Positions 1 to 9,512 of a stretch of DNA of 64,000 bases are shown in pieces. Both the position numbers and the translations under genes were made by a program. Numbering within the stretch: position 1 is the first letter of the stretch; every line of letters begins with the position of its first letter. The notes beneath the pieces are model-generated. The model worked only from the letters and a program-made list of their open reading frames with translations, did not search any database and was not told where the DNA came from. The stretch spans positions 1,592,892 through 1,656,891 of the forward strand of contig LR746265.1 of NCBI GenBank assembly GCA_902729315.2, read 5' to 3'. Source of the DNA: Spirodela intermedia. Taxonomy: Eukaryota; Streptophyta; Magnoliopsida; Alismatales; Araceae.

Positions 1-2
1 GG

Positions 3-1331
3 ATCTCCCCCGCGCCGGGCTCCGTCGCACCGGACAGCCTCCCCCTCACCTTCTTCGACTGCATCTTCCTGTTCTGTTCCCCTGTGCAGAGGATCTTCTT
101 CTACGACCTCCCCTGCTCAGTGTCCGACTTTCTAGCGAACCACCTCCCGCATCTCAAGTTATCACTCTCCCTCGCCCTTCGCGACTTCCGTCCCCTCGCA
201 GGCAGCTTACATCCCTCCTCCGGCGTGGCCAAGCATGAAATCCGTAGCAGCGACCTTGATACCGTCCCGTTCACGGTGGCGGAAAGCGGCGACGACTTCT
301 ACGATATATCCGGGAACCACGCCCGGATCTGCAACCGGCTCCATCCCCTGGTGCCGCCTCTGCTGTCCGGGACGGGAACCGGATGGCCGTTGCTGGCGTT
401 ACAGGTCACGTTGTTCCCCGACACCGGTGTGGCTCTGGGGATCACCATCTCACACTCCGTCGCCGACGGCACCACGTCGTCGAACTTCTTGAAGGCTTGG
501 GCAGCGGCGTGCCGGCTGGGGATGGGAGAGGTCCCCGACGGCCGCGTGGGGGCCCCGCCGTCTTACGACAGGAGCGTCATTCAGGATCCCATGGATCTGG
601 CGGGGATCTTCCTCCGCGACCTCAATCTGCTTAAAGACGACAGTGGAATGGAGGTATTGAACCTCCATGGTCGGAACGACGTCGTCCGTTCGACGTCAGT
701 CATTAGCCAGGAGCAGATCAAGAAGCTGGGCGAGGTGTTCTCCGGCAAGACGGCAACTGAGTGCTCGTCCTTTGCCCTGGCGTGCGGGTTCATATGGGCC
801 TGCCTGGCGAAAGCCAGTGGGGTGTCCAACGGCAAAACCGAGGCCTTCGGTTTCGTCTTCGAGGCCAGGGGGCGGCTCGACCCCCCATTGCCGGCCACGT
901 ACTTCGGGAACTGCCTGGGAGTATGCCTGGCGGAGGCTGACGGGAGCGATCTGGCGGGGGAGGACGGGGCGGTCATCGCCTCCGCGGCCATCCGAAAGGC
1001 GGTCCAGCGTCTGAACTCAGGAGGGGCCTTGGAAGGGGCCGAGAACTGGATTCGCAGCATCGCGCCGTCGGCCTTCGCGAGGACTCTGTCGGCGGCGGGG
1101 GCGCCTAGGCTGGGGCTGTACCAGGTGGACTTCGGCTGGGGCAGTCCTCGCAAGATCGAAGTCATATCCATCGAGAGGATGAGCTCCTTGTCGATTGCGG
1201 AGTGGAGGGAGGACGCAGGAGGCCTGGAGATCGGGCTGGCACTTCCCAGGGACCTCATGGGTAGGTTCACCGCTGTCGTTTCCGATGCCCTGAATAAGTC
1301 ATCTTCGCCTCCGGGGGGAACTAGTGTCTAA
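3..1331 (+). CDS. BAHD (HXXXD) acyltransferase, 5' end cut by window
   Basis: Cytosolic BAHD acyl-CoA-dependent acyltransferase, expected to move an acyl group (malonyl, coumaroyl or similar) onto a glycosylated phenolic or flavonoid. The frame is open from base 3 and matches the downstream paralogue from its residue 20, so only about 20 N-terminal residues lie outside the window. Visible motifs are HSVAD (catalytic HXXXD), YFGNC, and VDFGWG (the structural DFGWG box). These, with the sequence that follows DFGWG, resemble the anthocyanin / phenolic-glucoside malonyltransferase clade; that clade assignment is from family knowledge. No intron interrupts the frame, and the stop is TAA. The donor and acceptor substrates cannot be read from sequence. 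Confidence 0.93.
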   Translation: MSPAPGSVAPDSLPLTFFDCIFLFCSPVQRIFFYDLPCSVSDFLANHLPHLKLSLSLALRDFRPLAGSLHPSSGVAKHEIRSSDLDTVPFTVAESGDDFYDISGNHARICNRLHPLVPPLLSGTGTGWPLLALQVTLFPDTGVALGITISHSVADGTTSSNFLKAWAAACRLGMGEVPDGRVGAPPSYDRSVIQDPMDLAGIFLRDLNLLKDDSGMEVLNLHGRNDVVRSTSVISQEQIKKLGEVFSGKTATECSSFALACGFIWACLAKASGVSNGKTEAFGFVFEARGRLDPPLPATYFGNCLGVCLAEADGSDLAGEDGAVIASAAIRKAVQRLNSGGALEGAENWIRSIAPSAFARTLSAAGAPRLGLYQVDFGWGSPRKIEVISIERMSSLSIAEWREDAGGLEIGLALPRDLMGRFTAVVSDALNKSSSPPGGTSV

Positions 1332-2640
1332 TTGACGGACTAATCTGTTGTTTAGTCTATGAGAAGGCAGTCAAGGGGCAGTGTACGTTGCATAATAGAG
1401 CAAGCAAATCTTCACCAATCTCTAAAGAAAGGTCTTGTAATCAACGTTTCTTTGTATGGTTTTGTAATGAACAAGTCATTTATTCGTTTGTTTACTCCCT
1501 ATGAATCAGTCAATTTTAAGATAAGTTTCTTTAAAAAAGAAAACAAATGGGCTAAAATTACTCACTGCACTATTTGCATGAATGTTGATTGTTCAAAATG
1601 CATGCAAATAGCTGCAGGGACGAAACTAACTCTTAAGTGATATTGTATATATTTTATTATATTTATATATTTATTTACATATATGAATATATTTGTACAG
1701 ACGTATAAGATCCAAATATTTTTAGAACTAGTTAAATATTCATTGGCGTCAATGATTTAATATAAATAAAACATATGCTGTATAACTAGGAACACAATTT
1801 CTCTAAACAAGTGCGTGAATAAACTAATTAAAAGAGATACATGGCTCGACAAATCATCTTTACAAGCGAAAATCTCTCATATAGTAAATAAAATATTGAA
1901 GTACGTTATGTGCCTCATATTTTTGCAAACATGGGTAGAAATTTTTTCAGCACCTTATTTCTAGGGGGTTCAGTAAAATATCCTGAAACTTGAATTGGAT
2001 GTTTTAAATAAAAGTGAACATGGTTATATAAATAAGACATATTAGTATTATAATTAGGATATGACATGCCACCAATATAACCAACCAAAGGCCTTATTAT
2101 GTAGAGGACGTCATGGAAAAAAATTATAACTTGAATCTACAGGGATTCAAGGAGATTAATATAGTTTGCCCTCGAGTCCGTCAATATAGAAAAACTAGAG
2201 CCTTTAATACAACTGGGTTGTCAGGGTTGATGTGTGTGAATCCGAAAGAATTGGAAGAAAATTCCATTGGAAAATAATAAACGGATCTCTTAAAATATGG
2301 CCAAAGTTGTTGTAGGTCACCTTAATAGTAATATTGATAATAACATCTCTAATAATTGTTCTCTTCTAGATAATAACAAATAATTGATAGATTTAAGAGG
2401 GAAAATAAGTCTTGAATCTCGTGGGCCGAGCTAAAGATCTATCGAACTCTCCGTTCGTTCTACATACATGCGACTTCTGGACTGCACCCAGTACCAATTC
2501 CAAAGAATCAGATCCACATACCTTCTCAAACCATCTTCCCCCAAAGATCTCGTAGAATACTAAAAACCCAAGTTGAACACCTATTAAATAGATTCCGATG
2601 ACGAAGCGGCCTTGTTAGCTGTCTCCTATCGTTTAAGAGG
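1332..2640. other. Intergenic spacer between tandem BAHD genes
   Basis: AT-rich spacer of about 1.3 kb. It must hold the 3' flank of the first acyltransferase and the promoter of the second. Short open frames here have no recognisable similarity. I see no transposon signature and no clear TATA box close to the downstream ATG. Confidence 0.6.
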
Positions 2641-4011
2641 ATGGCTCGCTCGGAGCTGCCGGAGGTCCCCGGTATGAAGGTGCTCGAGCAGTCCCGAATC
2701 TCCCCGGCGCCTGGCCCCAACGCGCCGGAGACCCTCCCGCTCACCTTCTTCGACTATGTCTTCCTGCCGTTCCACCCGGTGCAGAGGGTCTTCTTCTACG
2801 ACCTCCCCTACTCTTTGTCCGATTTTCTAAGGAGCCACCTCCCCCGCCTTAAGCTCTCCCTCTCTCTCGCCCTCCGCGACTTCCGTCCCCTCGCCGGGAG
2901 ATTGCGGCTCGGGTCGCCCGAGGGCAAGCCTGAAATCCGCTGCAGCGGCGGTGACGCGGTGGCGTTCACGGTAGCGGAGAGCGGCGACGACTTCCACGAT
3001 ATGTCCGGGAACCATGCCCGGGATTGCGCCCGGTTCTATCCCCTGGTCCCGCCGCTGCCGCCCGGGACGGAAGGTGGACAACCAGTGCTGGCGCTTCAGT
3101 TCACGTTGTTCCCCGACGCCGGCGTGGCCCTTGGGGTCACTGTCTCACACGCCGTCGCCGACGGCAGTACGTCGGCGCACTTTCTGAAAACATGGGCTGG
3201 GATCTGCCGGCTGGGGATGGGAGGGATGGGAGGGATGGGCCCCTGTCACGTTGCGGCGCCGCCGTCTTACGACAGGAGCGTCGTCTGGGATCCCAAGGGC
3301 CTGGAGAGGACCTTCCTCCACGACCTGAAACTGCTGCAAGTCGAACGGCGACTGGTCCCGTTGGATCTCCACGGTAAGAACGATGTCGTCCGCGCGACGT
3401 TCGCCCTCAGCCGGGAGCAGCTCAAGAAAATGGGCGAGAGGTTCTCCAGCAGGACGGGCATGGAGGAGTGTTCGCCCTACACCCTGGCGGCCGGGCTCAT
3501 CTGGGCCTCCCTGGTGAAGGCCAGGGGAGGCTCCGGCGACAAAACGGAATACTTCGGCTTCGTCACCGGGTGCAGGGCGCGGCTGGACCCCCCATTGCCG
3601 GCCACGTACTTTGGGAACTGCCTGGGGATATGCTGGGTGGAGGCCGAGGGGAGCGATCTGGAGGAGGAAGACGGGGTGCACATCGCCTCGGCGGCGATCT
3701 GGAAGGTCATCCGGGATCTGGAAGGAAGTGGGGCCTTCCGAGGGGCCAAAAACTGGATCCGCGACATCCACTCGCTGGCCTCGGAGGGGATCCTGACGGT
3801 GGCTGGGTCGCCGAAGCTGGGGCTGTACCAGGTGGACTTCGGCTGGGGCCGGCCTCGAAAGATCGAAGTCATATCCATCGAGAGGACGAGCGCTATGTCG
3901 ATGGCGGAGTGGGGGGAGTACGGAAGCGGGCTCGAGATCAGCCTGGCGCTTCCCAGGGAGCTCATGCGTGGGTTCAGGTCATCGGTTCTGAAGCTCATCA
4001 GTTCGTTGTAG
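2641..4011 (+). CDS. BAHD (HXXXD) acyltransferase, complete tandem paralogue
   Basis: Intronless 456-residue BAHD acyltransferase, a normal length for the family. The catalytic motif HAVAD is at residues 170-174, YFGNC lies in the middle of the second domain, and DFGWG is at 399-403, about 53 residues from the C-terminus. It aligns along its whole length with the partial gene immediately upstream on the same strand, so this is a tandem duplication. A short glycine-methionine run (about residues 191-200, GMGGMGGMG) replaces different sequence in the upstream copy and comes from a 9-bp tandem repeat. The start is the first ATG of the frame and gives the usual N-terminus before TFFDYVFLPF. The likely role is acylation of phenolic glycosides, as in the malonyl/coumaroyltransferase clade; the substrate is unknown. 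Confidence 0.95.
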   Translation: MARSELPEVPGMKVLEQSRISPAPGPNAPETLPLTFFDYVFLPFHPVQRVFFYDLPYSLSDFLRSHLPRLKLSLSLALRDFRPLAGRLRLGSPEGKPEIRCSGGDAVAFTVAESGDDFHDMSGNHARDCARFYPLVPPLPPGTEGGQPVLALQFTLFPDAGVALGVTVSHAVADGSTSAHFLKTWAGICRLGMGGMGGMGPCHVAAPPSYDRSVVWDPKGLERTFLHDLKLLQVERRLVPLDLHGKNDVVRATFALSREQLKKMGERFSSRTGMEECSPYTLAAGLIWASLVKARGGSGDKTEYFGFVTGCRARLDPPLPATYFGNCLGICWVEAEGSDLEEEDGVHIASAAIWKVIRDLEGSGAFRGAKNWIRDIHSLASEGILTVAGSPKLGLYQVDFGWGRPRKIEVISIERTSAMSMAEWGEYGSGLEISLALPRELMRGFRSSVLKLISSL

Positions 4012-6200
4012 TTTCCCGGTCGAGGAATCGTGCTCTATTTCTTCTATCCAACTCCCTAAATCGTGAGCTTGCAGGGGAGAGTGGGAGAGAGAGAGAGAAG
4101 GCTCATGGCTGCCCGGCAAGAAATTTGGGCTTTGACTTACCGGTCAAAATGACGAATTATTGGTCTTGTAGGACATGGTATGGGGCGCGCCAGCGTCATG
4201 AGAGGCCGCCGGCTTCCTCTGGATACTCGGCGAGATCGCCGCCGCTGCCGCCCGCTTTTCGTCGATCGATCGCCTGCCCGATCCCGGATCGGCGAGGATG
4301 GGGCTCGTGTCGTTCGTGGAAAGAGTGCTATTTGCGTCCGTCTTCCTCTTCTCCGCCTTTCAGGACTGAGCACCCTCATCTCCTTCCGCCAGATTTGCGC
4401 GAAATCTAGGTTCCTGCGGTGCGGGCCCCCTAGTCGGCGTGATAGGTATCTCGATCCTCGCCCAGGGAACTCGGTGCTCTGTCTCTCTGCCTGCGGTTTC
4501 GCGTCGGCCGGAGAACGGACCAGGACTTCGTGACCGGTCAGGACTTCTAGTAATGCGTCTAATGCAGGAGTAGATTAGATACCTTCAGTGTACCTGAAGT
4601 AAATGGATTTCTTACCATTATGTGAGTCGACGAAACTATTACTGGCGTCACTGTTTTGGTCATTAAGTAAGCACATGACCAGGTGTTTTCTGCTCATATG
4701 GCAGCTGTTTACGATAATCATGCGCATTTAATGTGGAGAGATAAAGCGGGGTCCACGGGGTTCATCCCACGGCCGGCTCGTTTCCCCAGGTGTTTGCAAA
4801 GAGTTTTAAAGTGAGTGACTTTTGACTTGATTTGAGGGCCAAGATTAGAGATTCATGTGAGTTCTTGGGGAGTGTTCTTTTTTTACTTCTTTTACATCGA
4901 GTGTAAATTTCAATGTCGCCTTTGGACGTAGTAAACTAACCTCTAAATTATTGTGTCATATTCTCATCGTGATTTGTTCACTTACTATTTTCTTATTTCA
5001 CTCAACTTTTACAAAATTGAGTAACTCGCTTCCATGACTGATCCTACAAAATGCAACTCGCTTCCAGATTTTTGGCTTCTCATCTGCTACCTTTTTCGAA
5101 GAATTGGCAACATAGAATTGAGTAACTTCTTTCACAAGCTTTTGCTGGTGCTTACCTCTAATCTGGAATGACTCCAAAGGCTCTCATTATCAAACTCAAC
5201 CACATATGAGTCATGCATGCCATTAATTGCATTTGCGATTGATTGTTTAACTTAGATCATAGGCATTGGCTTTCAATTTACTTATTTTGCTTATGATTTA
5301 GAAGAAGCAATTGACTAATCAAACATTTTTAAGCCTTATCTTAGTTGGGATCAACTAAAGCCTTTCACAATAGTATATCATCATTGTTATTTATTAAGTC
5401 AATTTTGGCACAATTCACATGTTTACATTAAAAAAGTCGAGATGACACATGTTAGAGTAAGACTTTGTATGGACTTCAGTGGAAGCAATGTTCATGATAT
5501 GAAGTAAGGTAAAAAAAAAGAATAATTTACAACAAGAGTACCGACACAAAGATTTTATGTGATTCGAAGATTGACCTCTTACGTCTACATGTGACGACGA
5601 AAACTACACTAAATGCGAAAAATAGTATAAGAAAATCACTCCTAAAAAATGTAGAGAATAGATTCATAATCTTGACTCTTCCAAGATCCTAAAGAACAAA
5701 TCCTTGATCTTGACCCACCCTCTGATGCACTCATCAACTCAAGAGATCTTCCTTGAAAGCTCTCTCTTAAACAATCTCTGTTTATGGTGGAACAAAAGTA
5801 GAAGAGGGTTGCTATATGTTGCCATGAATTAGGAGAGGTGACCTTTTATTTATAAGCACCTCACAATTATACCATTCTGCTTTGTGGCATACTCAACTCA
5901 TAAATGGGCCATTGAGTTTGCAGTCTTCCAATTGACCATTTCTCTCCCACACTTCATTTCTCCTCTATGCATTAAATACGAGCATTTGATGTGGCAGCCT
6001 CGAAAAAAGTCAAGCCACATTAAAGGATAGCACAAATAAAATTCTTAAAGTTTTGCCTTCAATTGGGGGGTACATTTTAGATTCTGCAGTGTCTTTGTTT
6101 CTTCCTTTGGTGCAATCGCACCATGATGGCATGTAAGTGCTCATGAATCTCATAAGCATCCACATAAATCCTTCAAATTTCTCTCTAACCATTCAAGATA

Positions 6201-6575
6201 GAATGGAGAGGTTCTACATTGATTTTGAGGTGGTAAGCATTTTACTCCGAATTAACTTCAAAAAGAATTTCCAATCACTCGCTTCTTTTTCTTCTTTTTT
6301 CGGATTAGTTTGATGATACCAATGATGCTGCATGATTGGAAATTATTTCATGTAACCATTCAAAATAGAGATCTACAACTATTATGTTCTTATATTAGTT
6401 AATTAGAGACATTCCATATTGATTTCAAAGTGATAAGAATTTTACTCCAAACTAATGACAGAAGGTACCTTCAGGCCACTCGATTTTTGTTTTATTTTTT
6501 ATTATTATTTTGATGACATTCACGATGTAGCAAGATTGAGAACTATTTCCATGTATTTGAATGTGCTAACATAAA
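6201..6575. repeat. Diverged tandem duplication, unit about 200 bp
   Basis: The segment from about 6201 and the segment from about 6403 share the same order of words: a CATTGATTT-type start, AATTTTACTCC-type middle, a CACTCG word, then a T-rich run followed by TTGATGA. The two copies are separated by roughly 200 bp and differ by many substitutions and small indels, so the duplication is old. Confidence 0.5.
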
Positions 6576-7420
6576 GATTGAAAGGATATTTTATATAATT
6601 TTCCAAGGTCTAGTGTGATCATTTTTTTTTTAAATCTACTTAACTTGCTTAGACTGAAGTATGAAGAATATAATTGATAGATCTATATCCATTTTTTATC
6701 CCCATATCATTTATTTTTAAAATAGGGAGAACTGAAATTGCAAAAATATTTTGCAATAAGTAAATTTGATGACTATTTATAAGTTTAAAAATAATGAAAA
6801 GGAGTTTGTATTTCTAGTGTAAAATCGATTAATTATTGTGAAAAATATATCTTTGATTTAAACTTAATATACAAATCTTAATTTTAAAATTACAAGTTAT
6901 TATGATCAATAATAAAGTGATGATTCAATAGTAGTTTTGTTGCCATTATTGAATTTGATTTTTGAATGATTAGATACGTCATAATCCCAATTATTCAATG
7001 TGTGCCTTTAGTGGATGGTTACCCAACTTTATGAAATTATCTAATGAATATATTATAAACAGTTGATCTACAAGGCTTGTCATTTTTTGAGAAATTAGGA
7101 ATCTAACGCATCAAAACTTGAGAAACGAATGACTTGGACGAACTACAAACAACTTTGATGTTGTGGAGGCTGAAATCAAGTCTCAAATCTTCAAAAAATG
7201 TACTTTACTTGTTATAATTTGTCTTGAATCCACAAGTTGAAAAGACAAGTCTTTTGAGTTCACATAATCAATCAGTTGGGTTCCCTAAGTCTACAAGAGT
7301 GTTGGAGTTCACCAATAGAGGGAGAGAACTTCAAGGAGAAGAAACACATGAAATTTTATTCATTGAAAATTGAAATGCCTCCTAAGCTATGTGGGGTGCA
7401 TTTAAATAAGTTGAATAATA

Positions 7421-7561
7421 TTGATTTGACGTTTATATTTGAAATCAAATTTCAAATGAAAAATTGAATTTCAAATGAAATTTGAGTTTTAAACAAAGTT
7501 TGATTTGACACTTATATTTGAAATAAATTTTCAAAGAAAAATTGAATTTTGAATGAAATTA
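7421..7561. repeat. Tandem duplication, period about 79 bp
   Basis: Two AT-rich copies start at 7421 and 7500. Both run TTGATTTGAC, then TTATATTTGAAAT, then a TTTCAAA word, AAAAATTGAATTT, and GAATGAAATT or a close variant. They sit inside the long HRLI intron. Confidence 0.6.
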
Positions 7562-8595
7562 AAAATATAAATAGAAAGAATGAAAAATAGTGGGGACTTA
7601 AGAAAAAAATTATAAAAAATAAAAAGAGGTAAAAACTGAAATATGGGCCTAATTTCATAATTAAGTTAGCTCCAACTTGAACTAGTTTTTAGACTACATT
7701 AAAATCCGAGAGTAAACAATTCGCAAGGTGGTTCCAATAGTTCATCACACTTTCACCTATCTAGTTTACACTTTGCGGTTCCTAGTCTTCTTAGGTGAAG
7801 TTCATTTTCTCACACAAGCGGTGCACCCTACGTATATGTTTTTTTCTTAAGACAGTATATGTTTATGATGCATATGTACCAGATTACTGTCAACCAGAAA
7901 CTAATGGATCCTTGAGGTTTGTTAGTTACAATTTTCACCTTTGTGCACCCTGCGAATGTGAATCTTGCATTAAACATCTATGTAGGTTTTATAATGCGTG
8001 AAGGTGTGAATTTTCGCTCTGATGCTCATAGAATGCTGATCGTTTTTTTGTTTCTAGCTGGGCACGGGTGCACCTTGTATGGACTCGTAAGCATGCATCT
8101 TTTTCCCTATTAGGTTTAATGAATTTGGAGTTGATGGTGGACCTGCAGCTAAGGAATTTAAGTCAAAGTTTGACGTATTGTCAAAGCATTTCCATGATCA
8201 CCTGGGGTTCAAAGTAACCGAAGTTGAAGTTAGTTGACCTTGTGGACTCTTCGTGATTCGACTATTTGGCTGATCAAAGTCCTGGAAACCGACCTCTTTG
8301 CTCTCTCTACCAGATGAAGGAAGTGATTGCGAGTGCCATATCCTTGAAGGGACTTGGAAGCATTCTGTTTATTTTTGGCAACACACTTGGAGCTAATCTT
8401 TTGGCTTGTATTATGTATTGCTTGGTATCAAGTTGTTCATTTTCCAAGGGAGTGCTCACGTTTCTTAGTTCTAATAATTCAGCTTCTGGAGTGATCAATG
8501 CTTTGAGATGAATTGTGCCATATTTGTATATGCAGGCTCTTTATTTGGCTATTTTCACCCCTGTGGCTCTTGATTTCTCCCATTATGATAAATAA

Positions 8596-9512
8596 CTAAC
8601 CTATGTTAATGCGCCGATGTTATGTGTTCATGAGGGGAGATGAAAGGAAAGTGATGTTGACCTCGCAGCAGGATTGGCTTTCTCATCTTCCTTGGATGGG
8701 TGGAATCTGGACTTGATTCCTTGTAACCTCGCTAAGCTACAATCATACATTTCAATCTTATTATTTGGGTATTGATAGGCCGCTGATATATTGCATAGAT
8801 TAGGAGGGGCCAAGGGGCAAAGCCCAAAGTGTAAGAAAAGAGGAGAAAATAGGGGGAGGAGAGGGGTATCGAAGCATTGGGGTATCCTTTTGTTCTTGTT
8901 TTGTTCCATTAGTTTCAGTCAAATCCTCATTTGCTTCTTAAATCAGCGTCCGATCAAATATTTATAAGCAATATTTTAAAAATGGGGAAAATTGAAATTA
9001 TTTGTAAGTAGTGATTTACAAGCTGATGCCATCATACTTTTTTTTTTCAGGAAATTAATATCACTGTTTGATTATTTAAGGCATTATTTCGTAAGAAATG
9101 AGATAATTTCCAAAATATAAGTATACGCAAGATATAATTAGGTGACCTATTTTAGGTTACAAAATTTATTTTAAGTCCCAATTTTATTCCTGAATCGTAG
9201 AGGAGTATTAGCCTGCTCAGACACTGACACGTACTCAATACTACGGTTGCGAAGGTGGGGAGGTGACGGGATCCCCCCCCTTCCATAAAACCCCAGCCGA
9301 GGTGATGAAGGAATGTGCAGAAGGATGAGGAAGAGGCATTCAGGTGGCCGCGTTGAGGACCCGGGAGATCAAAGTCCGTCGCCTTGTGCGCGCTCTGCGG
9401 TGTAGAGACGTCAGTGGCAGAGGTCCGGAGGAGGTGAGGAAGGGATCCAAGCATCAACCCTCGCCTCCATGCTTCGGGTCTCCCGCCTCGCGTCGGTCGT
9501 CTCCCTGTGGAA
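8596..9512. other. Spacer between HRLI remnant and lipase gene
   Basis: About 0.9 kb. The left part holds no trace of the missing HRLI C-terminus. The right part becomes GC-rich from about 9240 and probably contains the promoter and 5' UTR of the lipase gene. Confidence 0.5.

Larger units (their letters stand above)
4366..8113. other. Long AT-rich intervening region inside the HRLI locus
   Basis: About 3.7 kb between HRLI blocks 1 and 2. It is AT-rich and has no coding region I recognise. It contains a diverged tandem duplication near 6.2-6.6 kb, another near 7.42-7.56 kb, and a stretch around 5.45-6.0 kb whose wording resembles non-coding LTR sequence of plant retrotransposons. Transposon insertion would explain the intron's length, but no paired LTRs or target duplication were found. 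Confidence 0.5.
4298..8595 (+). pseudogene. HR-like lesion-inducing (HRLI) family gene, apparently broken
   Basis: Four exon-like blocks match the plant HR-like lesion-inducing membrane protein family (about 160 residues). Block 1, 4298-4365, encodes MGLVSFVERVLFASVFLFSA. Block 2, 8114-8228, encodes FNEFGVDGGPAAKEF and onward. Block 3, 8314-8403, encodes SLKGLGSILFIFG. Block 4, 8536-8595, encodes LAIFTPVALDFSHYDK and then TAA. Reading phases agree across all joins. Three oddities point to a dead or altered gene: the block 1 donor reads CT (4366-4367) where GT is expected, intron 1 is 3.7 kb and full of low-complexity AT-rich DNA, and the usual C-terminal segment of roughly 50 residues is missing after an early stop. 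Block 3 also ends at GC, not GT. A living gene with unusual splicing is possible but less likely. Confidence 0.8.

Noticed and set aside
581-1270. Long open frame (229 codons) on the minus strand
   Set aside because: It is the antisense shadow of the first BAHD acyltransferase; high GC content suppresses stops. No domain in its translation.
1359-1640. 93-codon frame after the first BAHD gene
   Set aside because: AT-rich chance frame with no recognisable motif; it begins shortly after a confirmed stop.
3468-4409. 313-codon plus-strand frame running past the second BAHD stop
   Set aside because: Alternate frame of the acyltransferase extending into the HRLI leader; composition is Gly/Arg-biased nonsense.
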